Shown here: positions 33,511-42,489 of the stretch, in pieces
Numbering within the stretch: position 1 is the stretch's first letter
Layout: each line of letters starts with the position of its first letter
Source of the DNA: Microbacterium sp. cf332
GTDB lineage: Bacteria; Actinomycetota; Actinomycetes; Actinomycetales; Microbacteriaceae
DNA length: 64,000 nt
Reading direction: 5' to 3'
Assembly: GCF_900102175.1 (NCBI RefSeq)
Contig: NZ_FNKN01000001.1
Location: 1,116,001-1,180,000 of the forward strand
Notes under the pieces: model-generated
The model's input: only the letters and a program-made list of their open reading frames with translations
Told to the model about the DNA's origin: nothing
Databases searched by the model: none
Translations under genes and position numbers: made by a program

Positions 33511-34365
33511 TCAGCGCGGGGCGACCGGACCGTCGGGCAGCGGCGGGGGCGGCGGGTAATCCTGGTAGCCGGGCTGGACCGGGCCGGTGGTCTGCGGAGC
33601 CGGCTGCTGCGACGAGTACGCGTACGCCTGCGGGTAGGTCGGTCGACCGGTGTAGTACGCCTGCCAGTCGGGCGATCCGTCGGCGAGCGCGGGCAGCGGG
33701 GTGCGACCGTCCGCGTAGGTCGGCCAGGCCGGCGCGGCCTGCTTGAGCGGCCGGGGCATGAGCAGCGCGTTGACGAGCGGCACGAGCGCGGTGCCGACAG
33801 CCGCGAGAATCGCGAGGGCGACGACGACGCGCCAGTAGATGGGGAGGAACGAGAACCACTCGCCGCCGACCAGCGGAACGATGAGCATCACGGCGACGAT
33901 GCCGACGAAGGCGATCGTCACGTAGGTCACGATCGAGAGGAAGGTCGTCGGGTTGCGCAGGTAGGCCTTGGTGAACAGACGGAGGTGCAGCAGCGCGAGC
34001 TGGAGGATCAGCACGATCAGCAGGAACTTCATGAATCGCTCGTAGCCCCATCCGAACGACTCGTACGGGGTGGGCAGCCAGATCATCACGGCACCGACGA
34101 GGAGGGCGATGACCCACGTCACTATGCTGGTCAGCGAGAACCAGGCGGGGCGGCGCCCGGCCAGGTGCGACTCGAGGATGGCGATGCCGGCGAACCCGGC
34201 GAGCAGGAGCACCGTCATGAACGCACGGGCGACGATCCCGGTGCCCGAACCGATCAGCACCCACACGACGCACACGATCGCGGCGGCGATGAGCGCTCCG
34301 ATCGCCACCCAGATGGCGGCGCGCAGCAGCTTGTTCGATTCCGGAGACGTGATGGGCTGACTCAT
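33511..34365 (-). CDS. Hypothetical polytopic membrane protein with proline-rich tail
   Basis: 284 residues, six TM helices between about 12 and 200 in two groups of three, then a cytoplasmic tail rich in Pro, Tyr and Gln (YPQAYAYSSQQPAPQ; PPPPPLPDGP). I recognise no family. ATG 34365 has AAGGAA 9 nt upstream. It is divergent from the response regulator, leaving 173 bp that must hold both promoters. Such tails often bind partner proteins, but that is speculation. Confidence 0.82.
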   Translation of the reverse strand: MSQPITSPESNKLLRAAIWVAIGALIAAAIVCVVWVLIGSGTGIVARAFMTVLLLAGFAGIAILESHLAGRRPAWFSLTSIVTWVIALLVGAVMIWLPTPYESFGWGYERFMKFLLIVLILQLALLHLRLFTKAYLRNPTTFLSIVTYVTIAFVGIVAVMLIVPLVGGEWFSFLPIYWRVVVALAILAAVGTALVPLVNALLMPRPLKQAAPAWPTYADGRTPLPALADGSPDWQAYYTGRPTYPQAYAYSSQQPAPQTTGPVQPGYQDYPPPPPLPDGPVAPR

Positions 34366-34538
34366 CGACAGAGTTCCTTCCGCGGTGGATGCCCCCTCAT
34401 CCTGGCACGCAAGGAGACGGCGCGCCCGGGGAGAAGGGGCGCTGTGGACGAGCCGCGGGGTCGAGCGCGATCGCGCCGGGCGCGGCACACTGTTCGCAGA
34501 GCCGACGCAACGACCGGTTCCTGGCAAGGAGAAACGGC

Positions 34539-35207
34539 ATGAACCGTCCGACCGAACGCATCCGCGTTCTGATCGCCGACGACAACCGCGTCGTGCGGCG
34601 CGGTCTGCGGCTCCAGCTGGAGGGCGCCCCCGGCATCCACGTCGTCGGCGAAGTCGCCAACGGAGTGGATGCGGTCCGCATCGCGCGCGCGGAACGGGCC
34701 GACGTCGTGCTGATGGACATCCAGATGCCCGAGCTGTCGGGCATCGCCGCGACCCGTCTCCTCGCTCGCCCCGACGACGGGAGCACCGCGGTCTCGGTCA
34801 TCGTCATGACCAGCTTCGCCGTCGAGGACTACGTCCGCGACGCCCTGGACGCCGGCGCCATCGGCTACCTCCTCAAGAGCCACGACTCCGATCAGCTGCT
34901 CGGCGCCGTCTACGCGGCCTCACGCGGTGAGGCGATCGTGTCGTCGCGGGTGACCGCGCCGCTGTTGCGCGAGTTCGTGCGACGGGGCGGCGAGGTCGAG
35001 GACCCCGAGGCGCAAGCGCGCCTCACCGCAGCCGAGCGTCGCGTCATCTCGGCGCTCGCCGGCGGGGTGACCAGTAACGAGGGCATCGCGGAGTCTCTGC
35101 AGGTCTCGGTTCACACGGTGCGGTCTCACCTGCATTCCGCGCTGCGCAAGCTCGAGCTCGCCGACCGTACCCAGCTCGCACTGTGGGGCGCTCGCAACCG
35201 CGTCTGA
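34539..35207 (+). CDS. Response regulator, NarL/LuxR type (orphan)
   Basis: 222 residues: a receiver domain (about 8-125) with acidic pair Asp14-Asp15, phospho-acceptor Asp60 (VVLMDIQMP), switch Thr/Ser in VIVMTSF and the Lys of YLLKS, then a LuxR-type HTH (about 155-215: LTAAERRVISALAGG, VSVHTVRSHLHSALRKL). ATG 34539 follows AAGGAG by 7 nt. No histidine kinase gene is in the window, so the partner is elsewhere. It ends before a strong hairpin shared with tRNA-Tyr. Confidence 0.94.
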   Translation: MNRPTERIRVLIADDNRVVRRGLRLQLEGAPGIHVVGEVANGVDAVRIARAERADVVLMDIQMPELSGIAATRLLARPDDGSTAVSVIVMTSFAVEDYVRDALDAGAIGYLLKSHDSDQLLGAVYAASRGEAIVSSRVTAPLLREFVRRGGEVEDPEAQARLTAAERRVISALAGGVTSNEGIAESLQVSVHTVRSHLHSALRKLELADRTQLALWGARNRV

Positions 35208-35291
35208 CGCACGACGCGCTCATCCGTTCGGCTGAATTGCGGCGTCCGATTCAGCTGACCGCCGGACCCGCGCGGCGATCACGGGAGACGA

Positions 35292-35320
35292 CGAGAGCCC
35301 CCGCTATGCGGGGGCTCTCG
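35292..35320. terminator. Bidirectional terminator, response regulator / tRNA-Tyr
   Basis: Perfect 13-bp stem CGAGAGCCCCCGC (35292-35304) with GCGGGGGCTCTCG (35308-35320) and loop TAT. Confidence 0.8.
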
Positions 35321-35328
35321 AGTCGCTG

Positions 35329-35410
35329 TGGCGAGTGAGGGATTCGAACCCCCGAATGCGATGCAGTCTGATTTACAGTCAGATCCCTTTGGCCGCTTGG
35401 GTAACTCGCC
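35329..35410 (-). tRNA. tRNA-Tyr (GTA)
   Basis: 82-nt class II tRNA. Acceptor GGCGAGT pairs with ACTCGCC, discriminator A, anticodon stem-loop TCTGA-CTGTAAA-TCAGA with anticodon GTA, an extended variable arm, and T-loop TTCGAAT. CCA not encoded. Confidence 0.95.
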
Positions 35411-35458
35411 AGTGCGCACCTGCCCGGCTTGTGCAGTCGACCAGAGGCGCGAGAACCC

Positions 35459-35464
35459 ATATTA
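35459..35464 (-). promoter_or_regulatory. -10 box TAATAT of tRNA-Tyr
   Basis: TAATAT on the minus strand, 48 nt before the tRNA, with a weak TTCGGA 18 bp further upstream. Confidence 0.5.
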
Positions 35465-35527
35465 CCCCCCGTGAACCCGTGCTCCGAACCATGCCTGCGG
35501 GCTGAACGCCGGGCCGGGCGGAGGGCC

Positions 35528-36019
35528 TCAGGCCTCGGCGCTGACGACGCGCTCGACGAAGGCCTCGGCCCGGTGGCGCGTCCCGTCGATGCGTCGATCG
35601 ACGCTCGCCCTCATCTCGCTCGGAGCGAGCGGCGCGGCGATACGGACGTTCTCGTGACAGCCCAGGTCGGAACAGAGGTAGGTGCCGACGGCGTCGCCCC
35701 GGTCGCCGGCATCCCCCGCTTTGCGCGCGGTGAAGAGCGCGACCTGGTCGCCCGGCTGCATCGTGTGGCAGATGTTGCACATCGCCGCACGCGCGCCGCT
35801 GCGCCCGTCGGCGCGACGCAGCACGATGCCTCGCGGCTCACCATCGAGCTCGGCCACGACGTACGCGCGCCCGCGCGTGCGGGGGTCGGGCCACGCGAGG
35901 AAGTCGAGATGATCCCACTCGACGATCGGGAAGTCGTGCGGGAGGGCGAGCTGTCGCACCTCGTCGGCAGCGGCGTTGACGAACACCGTGCGCACCTGGT
36001 CCTCAGTCAGAGCCTGCAT
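35528..36019 (-). CDS. FBP-type (FusB-like C-terminal zinc-finger) protein
   Basis: 163 residues matching the FBP/EF-G-binding C-terminal treble-clef domain. The zinc cysteines are visible as Cys81-x2-Cys84 (MCNICHTM) and Cys116-x4-Cys121 (YLCSDLGCHENV). In FusB-type proteins this domain binds elongation factor G and frees it from fusidic-acid-stalled ribosomes; here only the domain is recognised, and actinobacterial members are of unproven function. ATG 36019 lies 7 nt after TAGACT, so the gene looks leaderless. Confidence 0.88.
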   Translation of the reverse strand: MQALTEDQVRTVFVNAAADEVRQLALPHDFPIVEWDHLDFLAWPDPRTRGRAYVVAELDGEPRGIVLRRADGRSGARAAMCNICHTMQPGDQVALFTARKAGDAGDRGDAVGTYLCSDLGCHENVRIAAPLAPSEMRASVDRRIDGTRHRAEAFVERVVSAEA

Positions 36020-36026
36020 GAATTCC

Positions 36027-36032
36027 AGTCTA
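36027..36032 (-). promoter_or_regulatory. -10 box TAGACT, leaderless FBP-protein promoter
   Basis: TAGACT on the minus strand ends 7 nt before ATG 36019. Confidence 0.55.
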
Positions 36033-36067
36033 CGAAGGGGACGACGGCCACGGGCCGGCGGTCGTGA

Positions 36068-37450
36068 TCACTGCTCGGCGACCCAGGCCTGCCAATCCGC
36101 CTCGGAGAAATCGACGCTGTCGTTGAAGAATCCCAAGGCCGAGACGGAGTCGACCGCCACGGTCCACACGTTGCCGTCGCGCGCATCGGTATAGGCGTAG
36201 AACGATCCTGCCGCGTCATACGCGAGGTTCGCGCCCGCGCTTCGCAACGCCTCGTCCGAGAAGGCACCCATTCCCTGCGCGGCGATCGCCTGCTTCACCT
36301 CGGGGCGGAGATAGCCGGGCTCCGAGCTGCCGGACTTCCACTCCACGAACCGGGCGAATCCTTCTTTGACGGCGATCGGCGGTGTGCCGAACGAACCCGG
36401 CGCGGCCGTGTTGTGCAGCGCGTGCGCGAACTCGTGGACGAACACGGTCTCCCGGCCCGATGTGCTGTCGGGCCCCATGACCACGAGTGTCCCCGACGTG
36501 TCGGACCCGGTCGCGATCGTCGGGTCGATCCACCGCTGCGCCATCTGCGGTCGCAGCGTGGGTCGCGCATAGCCGGCGACATCCATGTCCCAGGGCGTCC
36601 CCTTGCCGTACTGCCATCGCTCGAAGCGCACGCCGTCGTCGGTGATCGCGGAGAGGAAGCCATCCTGCGTCGGCTCACCGCCGAGGGCCCGGATCGTGTC
36701 GAGCGCGGTCACCGCCGACCGCTCCGCCGCATCGGCGTTCTGCTCGACGAGCTCCGCCTCGTCTGCCATGCCGAAGAGGACGACGTGATCGCGCTTGGCG
36801 ACGTGGATCTCGCCTTCATCCCAAGGATTCGGCTCGCGCGCCGGCACGATCGAGGTGATCATGGCGGGCTCGGGCGGCTCGGTCTGCTCGTAACGGTCGA
36901 ACGAACGGGTCGGTTCACTGCCGGGCTCGAACGTCACGGTATACGCGAAGCCCTGGATCAGATCGAGGCCCGCGTCCCTGTCGCCGTCCCCGCGCTCCGG
37001 CCTCGCCGCGAACCCGTACTGCGCCCCGAGGACCACCTCCATCGTCCCGGCTTCGTCGACATCGAAATCGGTCGGCGCGATCGCGGCGACATCCCACCCG
37101 ATCGCCTCCGAGTTGTCCCACCACAAGGCGAGCTGCGCGGCCGCGTCGCCGGTGGCGTAGGCCAGGAACCTGTCGCGGTCCTTCTCGCGCATCGCGGCGT
37201 TCATCTCGGCGAACGTCGCGCTGGCGGGGGTGGCGAGCTCGTTGTCCGCCCACGGCGCCCATCCCACCGGCACGTCGGCGGTCGGGCCGGTCTCGGGCGT
37301 CCGCGGCCACAGGACCACGCCCGACGCCACGGTCAGCAGGAGCGCGCCGACACCGATCGAGGCGACGACGATCTGCATCGTGCGCGCCGCGCGGTTGCGG
37401 GGCTTCGCGCCGGCCGGCTTCGCGTCCGGCGCCTCTGTCGTGCCGGTCAT
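36068..37450 (-). CDS. Membrane-anchored protein with HEXXH (peptidase MA-like) domain
   Basis: 460 residues: a short basic cytoplasmic start, one TM (about 26-48, IVVASIGVGALLLTVASGVVLW), and a large extracytoplasmic part. Near residue 338 lies HEFAHALHN, followed by KEGFARFVEW, the HEXXH plus EG arrangement of gluzincin-type peptidase MA domains. So it is a probable surface zinc metallopeptidase, though no substrate is suggested. It overlaps the DUF2510 gene upstream by 4 nt (ATGA), so the two are made together. Confidence 0.85.
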   Translation of the reverse strand: MTGTTEAPDAKPAGAKPRNRAARTMQIVVASIGVGALLLTVASGVVLWPRTPETGPTADVPVGWAPWADNELATPASATFAEMNAAMREKDRDRFLAYATGDAAAQLALWWDNSEAIGWDVAAIAPTDFDVDEAGTMEVVLGAQYGFAARPERGDGDRDAGLDLIQGFAYTVTFEPGSEPTRSFDRYEQTEPPEPAMITSIVPAREPNPWDEGEIHVAKRDHVVLFGMADEAELVEQNADAAERSAVTALDTIRALGGEPTQDGFLSAITDDGVRFERWQYGKGTPWDMDVAGYARPTLRPQMAQRWIDPTIATGSDTSGTLVVMGPDSTSGRETVFVHEFAHALHNTAAPGSFGTPPIAVKEGFARFVEWKSGSSEPGYLRPEVKQAIAAQGMGAFSDEALRSAGANLAYDAAGSFYAYTDARDGNVWTVAVDSVSALGFFNDSVDFSEADWQAWVAEQ

Positions 37451-38625
37451 CGGGTCTCCGCCTTCTCGATGAGGATGATGCGCCGTTCGGAGTCATTCGA
37501 CAGCTCGCCCCCGACGCCGGTGGCTGCCAGCACGAAGACGTACTCCGTGTCACCCGAGGTCAGGCGATACTGCTCGAGCGGTGCGGGCGCATTGGGGTCG
37601 TTCTGCCACCCCATGAGGTCGGTGGCCATCGACTGCCGGGGGACGACGGGGAAGTCGGCGGCGAGCGCGTCGATGTCGATGTCGTCTCCGAAGCTCGTCG
37701 AGTCGCCACCGCTGAGGCAGACGGCCGCCAGGACGCCCCGGGTCCGCGCGATGTCGGACAGCTGCGAGAGCACCGCCTCGGAGTCATAGCAGGCCTGGTC
37801 GAGGCGCGGAGGCTCGAACGACGTGGTCGCGACGGCATCCTCTTCGTACGTCGCCGTCGGCGCCGCACCGGTGACGCGCCACGGTCCGATCGCCGTCGGC
37901 GTCTCGCCCGGCCGTACCGCCGACGGCACATCGTCTCCGTAGTAGTAGGGACGAGTCAGCCAGAGTTCACGCGTCGCCGTCGTCGTCTGCGGCGTCCCGT
38001 CGACGGTGAAGGTGTAGGTCATGTCGACGAGGGCCTTCGCGGCATCCGCCCCGCCGGGCGATTCCTCGCCCGCGGTCCCCTGCACGCCGTAGAGGATGTC
38101 GCGCGTCTCGTAGGTGATGGCGAGGTCGAGCGACGCGGCCGCGCGCGCGTCGCCGTACAGGGGCGTGGCCGGCCCCGAGACGGCGATGTAGCCGGGCGAC
38201 GCGTATTCGGTCCAGCTCGGATCGTCGGCGGTGGCCGCCGCGAGAAAGTCCTCGACGACGTCGGGGGCCTCCGAGGTGACCGCGGCGTTGGCCGAGATCA
38301 CGTTCCAGCCGACGAAACCCGCGGCCCCGCCGACGACGAGGACGGTCGCGGCCAGCACGATCCAGGTCCCACGCGTCATGACCTTCTGGCCCGGCTCGCA
38401 AGGGACGGGGGCTGCGTGTGGCATGGCCGACGGCTGCGACGCCTGCGGGCGAGCGGTGGCCGGAGCGGTCCCACCCTCGCCGTTCGCCTCGTGGCCCGCC
38501 TCGGGGTAGGGCGAGACGTGGTCGGTCCACTGCTGGCCGTCCCAGTACCGCAGCTGATGCTGACCCGAGGGGTCCGGATGCCAGCCGGCAGGCGCCGTCG
38601 GAACAGATTCCGGCACGTCGTTCAC
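37447..38625 (-). CDS. DUF2510 membrane-anchored secreted-domain protein
   Basis: 392 residues. DUF2510 motif at the N-terminus (GWHPDPSGQHQLRYWDG), Pro/Ala-rich linker, one TM (about 88-110, GTWIVLAATVLVVGGAAGFV), and an extracytoplasmic domain with a pair of cysteines (ACYDSEAVLS near 287; AAVCLSGG near 310) that could form a disulfide. GTG 38625 is chosen because GAGGAGG lies 4 nt upstream. It is coupled to the HEXXH protein downstream, suggesting a joint envelope role that I cannot name. Confidence 0.85.
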   Translation of the reverse strand: MNDVPESVPTAPAGWHPDPSGQHQLRYWDGQQWTDHVSPYPEAGHEANGEGGTAPATARPQASQPSAMPHAAPVPCEPGQKVMTRGTWIVLAATVLVVGGAAGFVGWNVISANAAVTSEAPDVVEDFLAAATADDPSWTEYASPGYIAVSGPATPLYGDARAAASLDLAITYETRDILYGVQGTAGEESPGGADAAKALVDMTYTFTVDGTPQTTTATRELWLTRPYYYGDDVPSAVRPGETPTAIGPWRVTGAAPTATYEEDAVATTSFEPPRLDQACYDSEAVLSQLSDIARTRGVLAAVCLSGGDSTSFGDDIDIDALAADFPVVPRQSMATDLMGWQNDPNAPAPLEQYRLTSGDTEYVFVLAATGVGGELSNDSERRIILIEKAETR

Positions 38626-38751
38626 AAGCCCTCCTCGCCCGGCGGCGAGCACCGCCGGTGCGTGACGATGCTATTGGCTCGCGCGATATGGCTCGCAGAC
38701 CTGTGTTCCGGCGTGTGATCTGCTATTGCCGGACGGTGCACCCGCCGCGGC

Positions 38752-39078
38752 TCAGACGAGCCAGCCGTCGAGCCATCCGTTCGCGACGACGACCTGCACG
38801 GCACCCAGCACGAGACCCGCGGCGGGCCACGCATATCCCCCGCCGTCGCTGCGTGCGACGACCAGCCCGATGATCCCGAGCACGCCGCCGACGGCGCCCG
38901 CGCCGATCGAGAACGGCAGTGCGACGAACAGCATCCATCCCCACAGCGGATCGACCGTGGCCGCCAGGAAGAACACCAGAACGATGGGGAGGATGCCGAT
39001 GCTCGCGACGATCGTGGCGATGACACCCCATGCGCGACCACGGCGGCGCGGGCGCGGGCGGGAGACGTCGGCTGTCAT
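38752..39078 (-). CDS. Small hypothetical membrane protein, DUF4190-like
   Basis: 108 residues with a basic N-terminus (SRPRPRRRGRAWG) and three hydrophobic segments (about 17-40, 46-75 and 83-103). No catalytic motif. The Gly/Ala-rich second helix resembles DUF4190-type small membrane proteins, but that is weak. ATG 39078 follows TAGGCT by 6 nt. It is divergent from yajQ. Confidence 0.75.
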   Translation of the reverse strand: MTADVSRPRPRRRGRAWGVIATIVASIGILPIVLVFFLAATVDPLWGWMLFVALPFSIGAGAVGGVLGIIGLVVARSDGGGYAWPAAGLVLGAVQVVVANGWLDGWLV

Positions 39079-39084
39079 GCGGGG

Positions 39085-39090
39085 AGCCTA
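39085..39090 (-). promoter_or_regulatory. -10 box TAGGCT, leaderless small membrane protein promoter
   Basis: TAGGCT on the minus strand ends 6 nt before ATG 39078. Confidence 0.5.
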
Positions 39091-39120
39091 GCTCCCCCGG
39101 CATCCGTCGACAGGCGCCGC

Positions 39121-39126
39121 TAGAGT
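39121..39126 (+). promoter_or_regulatory. -10 box TAGAGT, leaderless yajQ promoter
   Basis: TAGAGT ends 7 nt before ATG 39134. Confidence 0.55.
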
Positions 39127-39133
39127 ATTCGGC

Positions 39134-39622
39134 ATGGCAGATTCCTCGTTCGACATCGTCAGCAAGATCGATCGCCAGGAGGCCGACAACGCACTCAACC
39201 AGGCGCGCAAAGAGGTCGAGCAGCGCTACGACTTCAAGGGCACGGACGCCTCGATCGAGTGGTCCGGCGAGTCGATCCTCATCAAGGCGAACTCCGAAGA
39301 ACGTGCCAAAGCCGTGCTCGACGTCTTCCAGACGAAGCTCATCAAGCGGGGCATCTCGCTCAAGAGCCTCGACTCGGGCGAGCCCACCGCCTCCGGCCGT
39401 GAGTACCGCATCGTGTCGACTCTGAAGGAGGGCATCTCGTCGGAGGATGCCAAGAAGATCAGCAAGATGATCCGCGACGAGGGCCCTAAGTCGGTCAAAT
39501 CGCAGATCCAGGGGGACGAGCTGCGTGTCCAGTCGAAGTCGCGCGACGACCTGCAGGAGATCCAGCGGATGCTGAAGGCGGCCGACCTCGACGTCGACCT
39601 CCAGTTCGTCAACTACCGCTGA
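39134..39622 (+). CDS. yajQ: YajQ-family nucleotide-binding protein
   Basis: 162 residues, the normal length of the family, beginning [20 protein letters not shown] and containing the conserved RYDFKGT near 35 and [21 protein letters not shown] near 120-140. YajQ proteins bind RNA or nucleotides, and some bind cyclic di-GMP; the role in actinobacteria is unsettled. It is a single-gene unit that converges on the hydrolase gene. Confidence 0.96.
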   Translation: MADSSFDIVSKIDRQEADNALNQARKEVEQRYDFKGTDASIEWSGESILIKANSEERAKAVLDVFQTKLIKRGISLKSLDSGEPTASGREYRIVSTLKEGISSEDAKKISKMIRDEGPKSVKSQIQGDELRVQSKSRDDLQEIQRMLKAADLDVDLQFVNYR

Positions 39623-39644
39623 CACTCTTCCGATCAGAGGCCGC

Positions 39645-40622
39645 TCAGCGGTCGAGGCCGCCCACGAACGACTCCAGCCGGTCGGCGGCCTCGGCCCGGG
39701 CGGCCTCTGCCGAGAGGAAGACGTCGTGCAGGGCGCCGTCGATCCGAGCGATCGTGACGGTCGCCGCGATGCGGGTGGCCGCCCGGGCGATGTCGTCGAC
39801 GACGAGCACCGAGTCGGTCGAGGTCATGGTGTCGTTCCACCGCAGCGGCGAAGTCGACCGCGCCGAGAGCAGCACCAGCGTCGGCGCCCCGACGTCGACT
39901 CCCGCCGCAACCCGGGCGTGACCGGCGATCACCGCCGCGAGCCAGGCCGGGTGCGTCGGGAATCCTCGTTCCGGCCGCCACCCGTCCGGAGAGTCGGGAA
40001 GGCTTCCGACCTCTCTCTGGGCCCGAGAGTAGAAGCCGAGGTCGACGACCGGATGATTGCCGCGCGGATCGAACCGGGCGCGCACCTCGACCAGTGGCGC
40101 CACCGCCTGGCGACCGAGCGGCCCGAGCTGCAGTTCGAGCCACGGACTGTTCAGCACCACTGCGGCCGCACGACCCGGATGCCGCGCCGCCCAGAGCGTC
40201 ACGGTCAGACCGCCGGTGCTGTGTCCGATCAGGACGAGCCGTCGCCCCTGACCCTCGGTACCCATCGCGTCGAGCGCCGCCGCGATGTCGTCGTCGTACA
40301 CATCGAGGGAGGTGACGTAGCCGCGGGCCTGTCCCGGTCGGATGCTGCGCCCGTACTTGCGCAGATCCAGGGCATGGAAACGTGCGCCGCGATCGGTGAA
40401 CAGCCGCGCGAGGTCCTTCTGGAAGAAGTAGTCCGACCATCCGTGGACGTAGAGCACGTCGACATCCCGCCACGCTCCGAACAGGCGCAACCCCGGATGG
40501 GGCACGGACCGCACCAGAGTCGCGACGACCTCGCCCTCGTCGTCCTGGCCGAGCGGCAGCGTCGTCTGCTCGAAGCCGGGACCCAGCACGTCCGGACCCC
40601 ACGTCACCTCGTCCGCCCGCAT
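39645..40622 (-). CDS. Alpha/beta hydrolase (lysophospholipase-like)
   Basis: 325 residues. Oxyanion-hole HGWSDYFFQ near 60, nucleophile elbow IGHSTGG with Ser135, and a late LHDVFLS supplying the likely catalytic His near 298. The phrase FHALDLRKYGRS near 83-93 is typical of Hydrolase_4/lysophospholipase-type proteins, so an ester or lipid substrate is more likely than a peptide. ATG 40622 follows TAGGGT by 6 nt. It is not an obvious MenH despite lying near the menaquinone genes. Confidence 0.86.
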   Translation of the reverse strand: MRADEVTWGPDVLGPGFEQTTLPLGQDDEGEVVATLVRSVPHPGLRLFGAWRDVDVLYVHGWSDYFFQKDLARLFTDRGARFHALDLRKYGRSIRPGQARGYVTSLDVYDDDIAAALDAMGTEGQGRRLVLIGHSTGGLTVTLWAARHPGRAAAVVLNSPWLELQLGPLGRQAVAPLVEVRARFDPRGNHPVVDLGFYSRAQREVGSLPDSPDGWRPERGFPTHPAWLAAVIAGHARVAAGVDVGAPTLVLLSARSTSPLRWNDTMTSTDSVLVVDDIARAATRIAATVTIARIDGALHDVFLSAEAARAEAADRLESFVGGLDR

Positions 40623-40628
40623 GCCCCC

Positions 40629-40634
40629 ACCCTA
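40629..40634 (-). promoter_or_regulatory. -10 box TAGGGT, leaderless hydrolase promoter
   Basis: TAGGGT on the minus strand ends 6 nt before ATG 40622. Confidence 0.55.
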
Positions 40635-40689
40635 GGATGCGACACGCGCACGCGACCTCCGAGGATCCTGTGCCGCTGCGGGCGCGGCG

Positions 40690-41052
40690 TCAGTCCGGAC
40701 GAAGCTCGTCGGCGTCGGCGGGGTCCTCGCCGACGAAGGCATGCGACTTGGTCTCGAGGAACGCGCAGAGCGCCGAGACCATCGCGAGCTCGGTCGAGAG
40801 TGCCAGAGCCCCGCCCGCGCCGAGACGCAGGTCGGTGTCGCGAGACTCGAACGTGATGCGCCACGTGTTGCCGCCGGGCACGTCGGGCTCGATGTAGGTC
40901 ACCGTCTGGGCGTTCATCATCGTGATGCCGACGAGGCCGGTGTCACGCCCGAGGCTGCCGTCCTGGGGGATGACCTTGACCACGAGCGGGTAGCCGAATT
41001 GCTGGAACTCCTCGATCCACGCGTCGAGCGTCTCCTTGCTGCGGAAGGTCAT
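40690..41052 (-). CDS. Hypothetical protein
   Basis: 120 residues, no family recognised, no TM or signal peptide. It has a mixed alpha/beta appearance (FRSKETLDAWIEEFQQFGYP; RITFESRDTDLRLGAGGAL) and an acidic C-terminus (VGEDPADADELRPD). ATG 41052 lies 10 nt after the reductase stop; a GTG overlapping that stop is a possible alternative. The tight spacing suggests co-transcription with the ferredoxin-NADP reductase. Confidence 0.8.
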   Translation of the reverse strand: MTFRSKETLDAWIEEFQQFGYPLVVKVIPQDGSLGRDTGLVGITMMNAQTVTYIEPDVPGGNTWRITFESRDTDLRLGAGGALALSTELAMVSALCAFLETKSHAFVGEDPADADELRPD

Positions 41053-41062
41053 CGTCGACGCC

Positions 41063-42436
41063 TCACTCACCGCGCGAGACGGCGACCATCTCGTCGCGAT
41101 CGACGACCTTGACGCGCGCGCGCTCGGCCGGTGCACCCAGCGCGATCTCGTGCTCGTCGAGACGGTGCCAGCCGTCGAGATCGGTCCAGACCACGCCGCG
41201 CCCGGCGAGAAGATCGACGACCCCCTGCTCGGAGGGATCGGCCGGCTGCCACCACGAGCCCTGGTCGTTGATGACGTGACGCACGGTCTCCATGGCATCC
41301 GACTTGGTATGGCCGATGAGCCCGACCGGTCCGCGCTTGATCCAGCCCGTCGCATAGACGCCCGGGACACGCTCGTTCGAGTCCGCGTGCAGCACCTGGC
41401 CCTCGTGGTTGGGGATGACGCCGTGCGTGTCGTCGAAGGGCACCCCCGGCAGCGGCGACCCGAAGTAGCCGACCGCCCGATAGAGGCCCTGCAGCGGCAC
41501 CTCGCGCAGCTCGCCGGTGCCCTCGACGCCGCCCACGCCGTCGGGACGCGTGCGCTCGTAGACGAGCGCGGCGACACGGCCGTCGGCATCCTGCTTCACC
41601 TCGACCGGCTTCGCGTAGAAGTGCAGGTGCAGCCGGCGCGACGCCTCTCCCCCGGCGCCGTTGACGCCCGGGCGCTGACGCCATGACTGCAGCACGCGAT
41701 CGATGACCATGACCTGCTTGTTCGACGCGATGGCCGCCTTCGACGCCTCGTCGTAGTCGAAATCCTCGTCGTGGACCACGAGGTCGACGTCGCGCAGCTC
41801 ACCGAGCTCGCGCAGCTCGAGGGGCGTGAACTTGACCTGCGCGGGGCCGCGCCGCCCGAAGACGTGGACATCGGTCACGGCCGAGGACCGCAGGCCCTGG
41901 TACACGTTGTCGGGGATCTCGGTCACGAGCAGGTCGTCGGCGTGCTTGGCGAGCACCCGCGCGACGTCGAGGGCGACGTTGCCGTTCCCGATGACGCCGA
42001 CGGATGCCGCGTCGAGCGGCCACTCGCGCGGGAAGTCGGGGTGTCCGTCGTACCAGCTGACGAAGTCTGCCGCGCCGTAGGAGCCCTCCGCGTCGATGCC
42101 CGGGATGTCGAGCGCCGCGTCGCGCACGGCACCGGTGGCGAAGATGACGGCGTTGTAGTGGTGCTTGAGGTCGTCGAGGGTGATGTCCTCGCCGAAGCGC
42201 ACGTTGCCGAACAGCCGGATGTGGCCGCTGTCGATGACGTCGCGGAGCGCGTTGATGATGCCCTTGATGCGGGGGTGATCGGGAGCGACGCCGTAGCGGA
42301 CGAGACCGTAGGGCGCGGGAAGGTGATCGAAGAGATCGATCGAGACGTCGAACTTGCGCTCGGCCTTCAGCAGCAGATCCGCGGCGTAGATGCCAGCGGG
42401 TCCGGCTCCGACGATGGCCAGCCTCAGCTTGGTCAT
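41063..42436 (-). CDS. fprA: Ferredoxin/adrenodoxin-type NADP+ reductase (FprA-like)
   Basis: 457-residue FAD flavoprotein that passes electrons between NADPH and ferredoxin. FAD-binding GAGPAGIYAADLLLK is at 10-24, VRYGVAPDHPRIKGI near 49, NADPH-binding GNGNVALDVARVLAK near 150, and the C-terminal ATGWIKRGPVGLIGHTK near 365. The motif order matches mycobacterial FprA and adrenodoxin reductase. ATG 42436 has GAGGAA upstream. It could serve P450s or iron-sulfur enzymes, but no ferredoxin gene is in the window. Confidence 0.95.
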   Translation of the reverse strand: MTKLRLAIVGAGPAGIYAADLLLKAERKFDVSIDLFDHLPAPYGLVRYGVAPDHPRIKGIINALRDVIDSGHIRLFGNVRFGEDITLDDLKHHYNAVIFATGAVRDAALDIPGIDAEGSYGAADFVSWYDGHPDFPREWPLDAASVGVIGNGNVALDVARVLAKHADDLLVTEIPDNVYQGLRSSAVTDVHVFGRRGPAQVKFTPLELRELGELRDVDLVVHDEDFDYDEASKAAIASNKQVMVIDRVLQSWRQRPGVNGAGGEASRRLHLHFYAKPVEVKQDADGRVAALVYERTRPDGVGGVEGTGELREVPLQGLYRAVGYFGSPLPGVPFDDTHGVIPNHEGQVLHADSNERVPGVYATGWIKRGPVGLIGHTKSDAMETVRHVINDQGSWWQPADPSEQGVVDLLAGRGVVWTDLDGWHRLDEHEIALGAPAERARVKVVDRDEMVAVSRGE

Positions 42437-42489
42437 GGGTGTTCCTCGTTCCTGGTCGCGCCCGAGCGCGGGCGCAGCGGGGGTCTGTG

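Noticed and set aside
39645..40622. MenH (SHCHC synthase) candidate near the men genes
   Set aside because: It has an alpha/beta hydrolase triad, but the FHALDLRKYGRS pattern and length fit lysophospholipase-type hydrolases, and it is separated from the men genes by unrelated genes.
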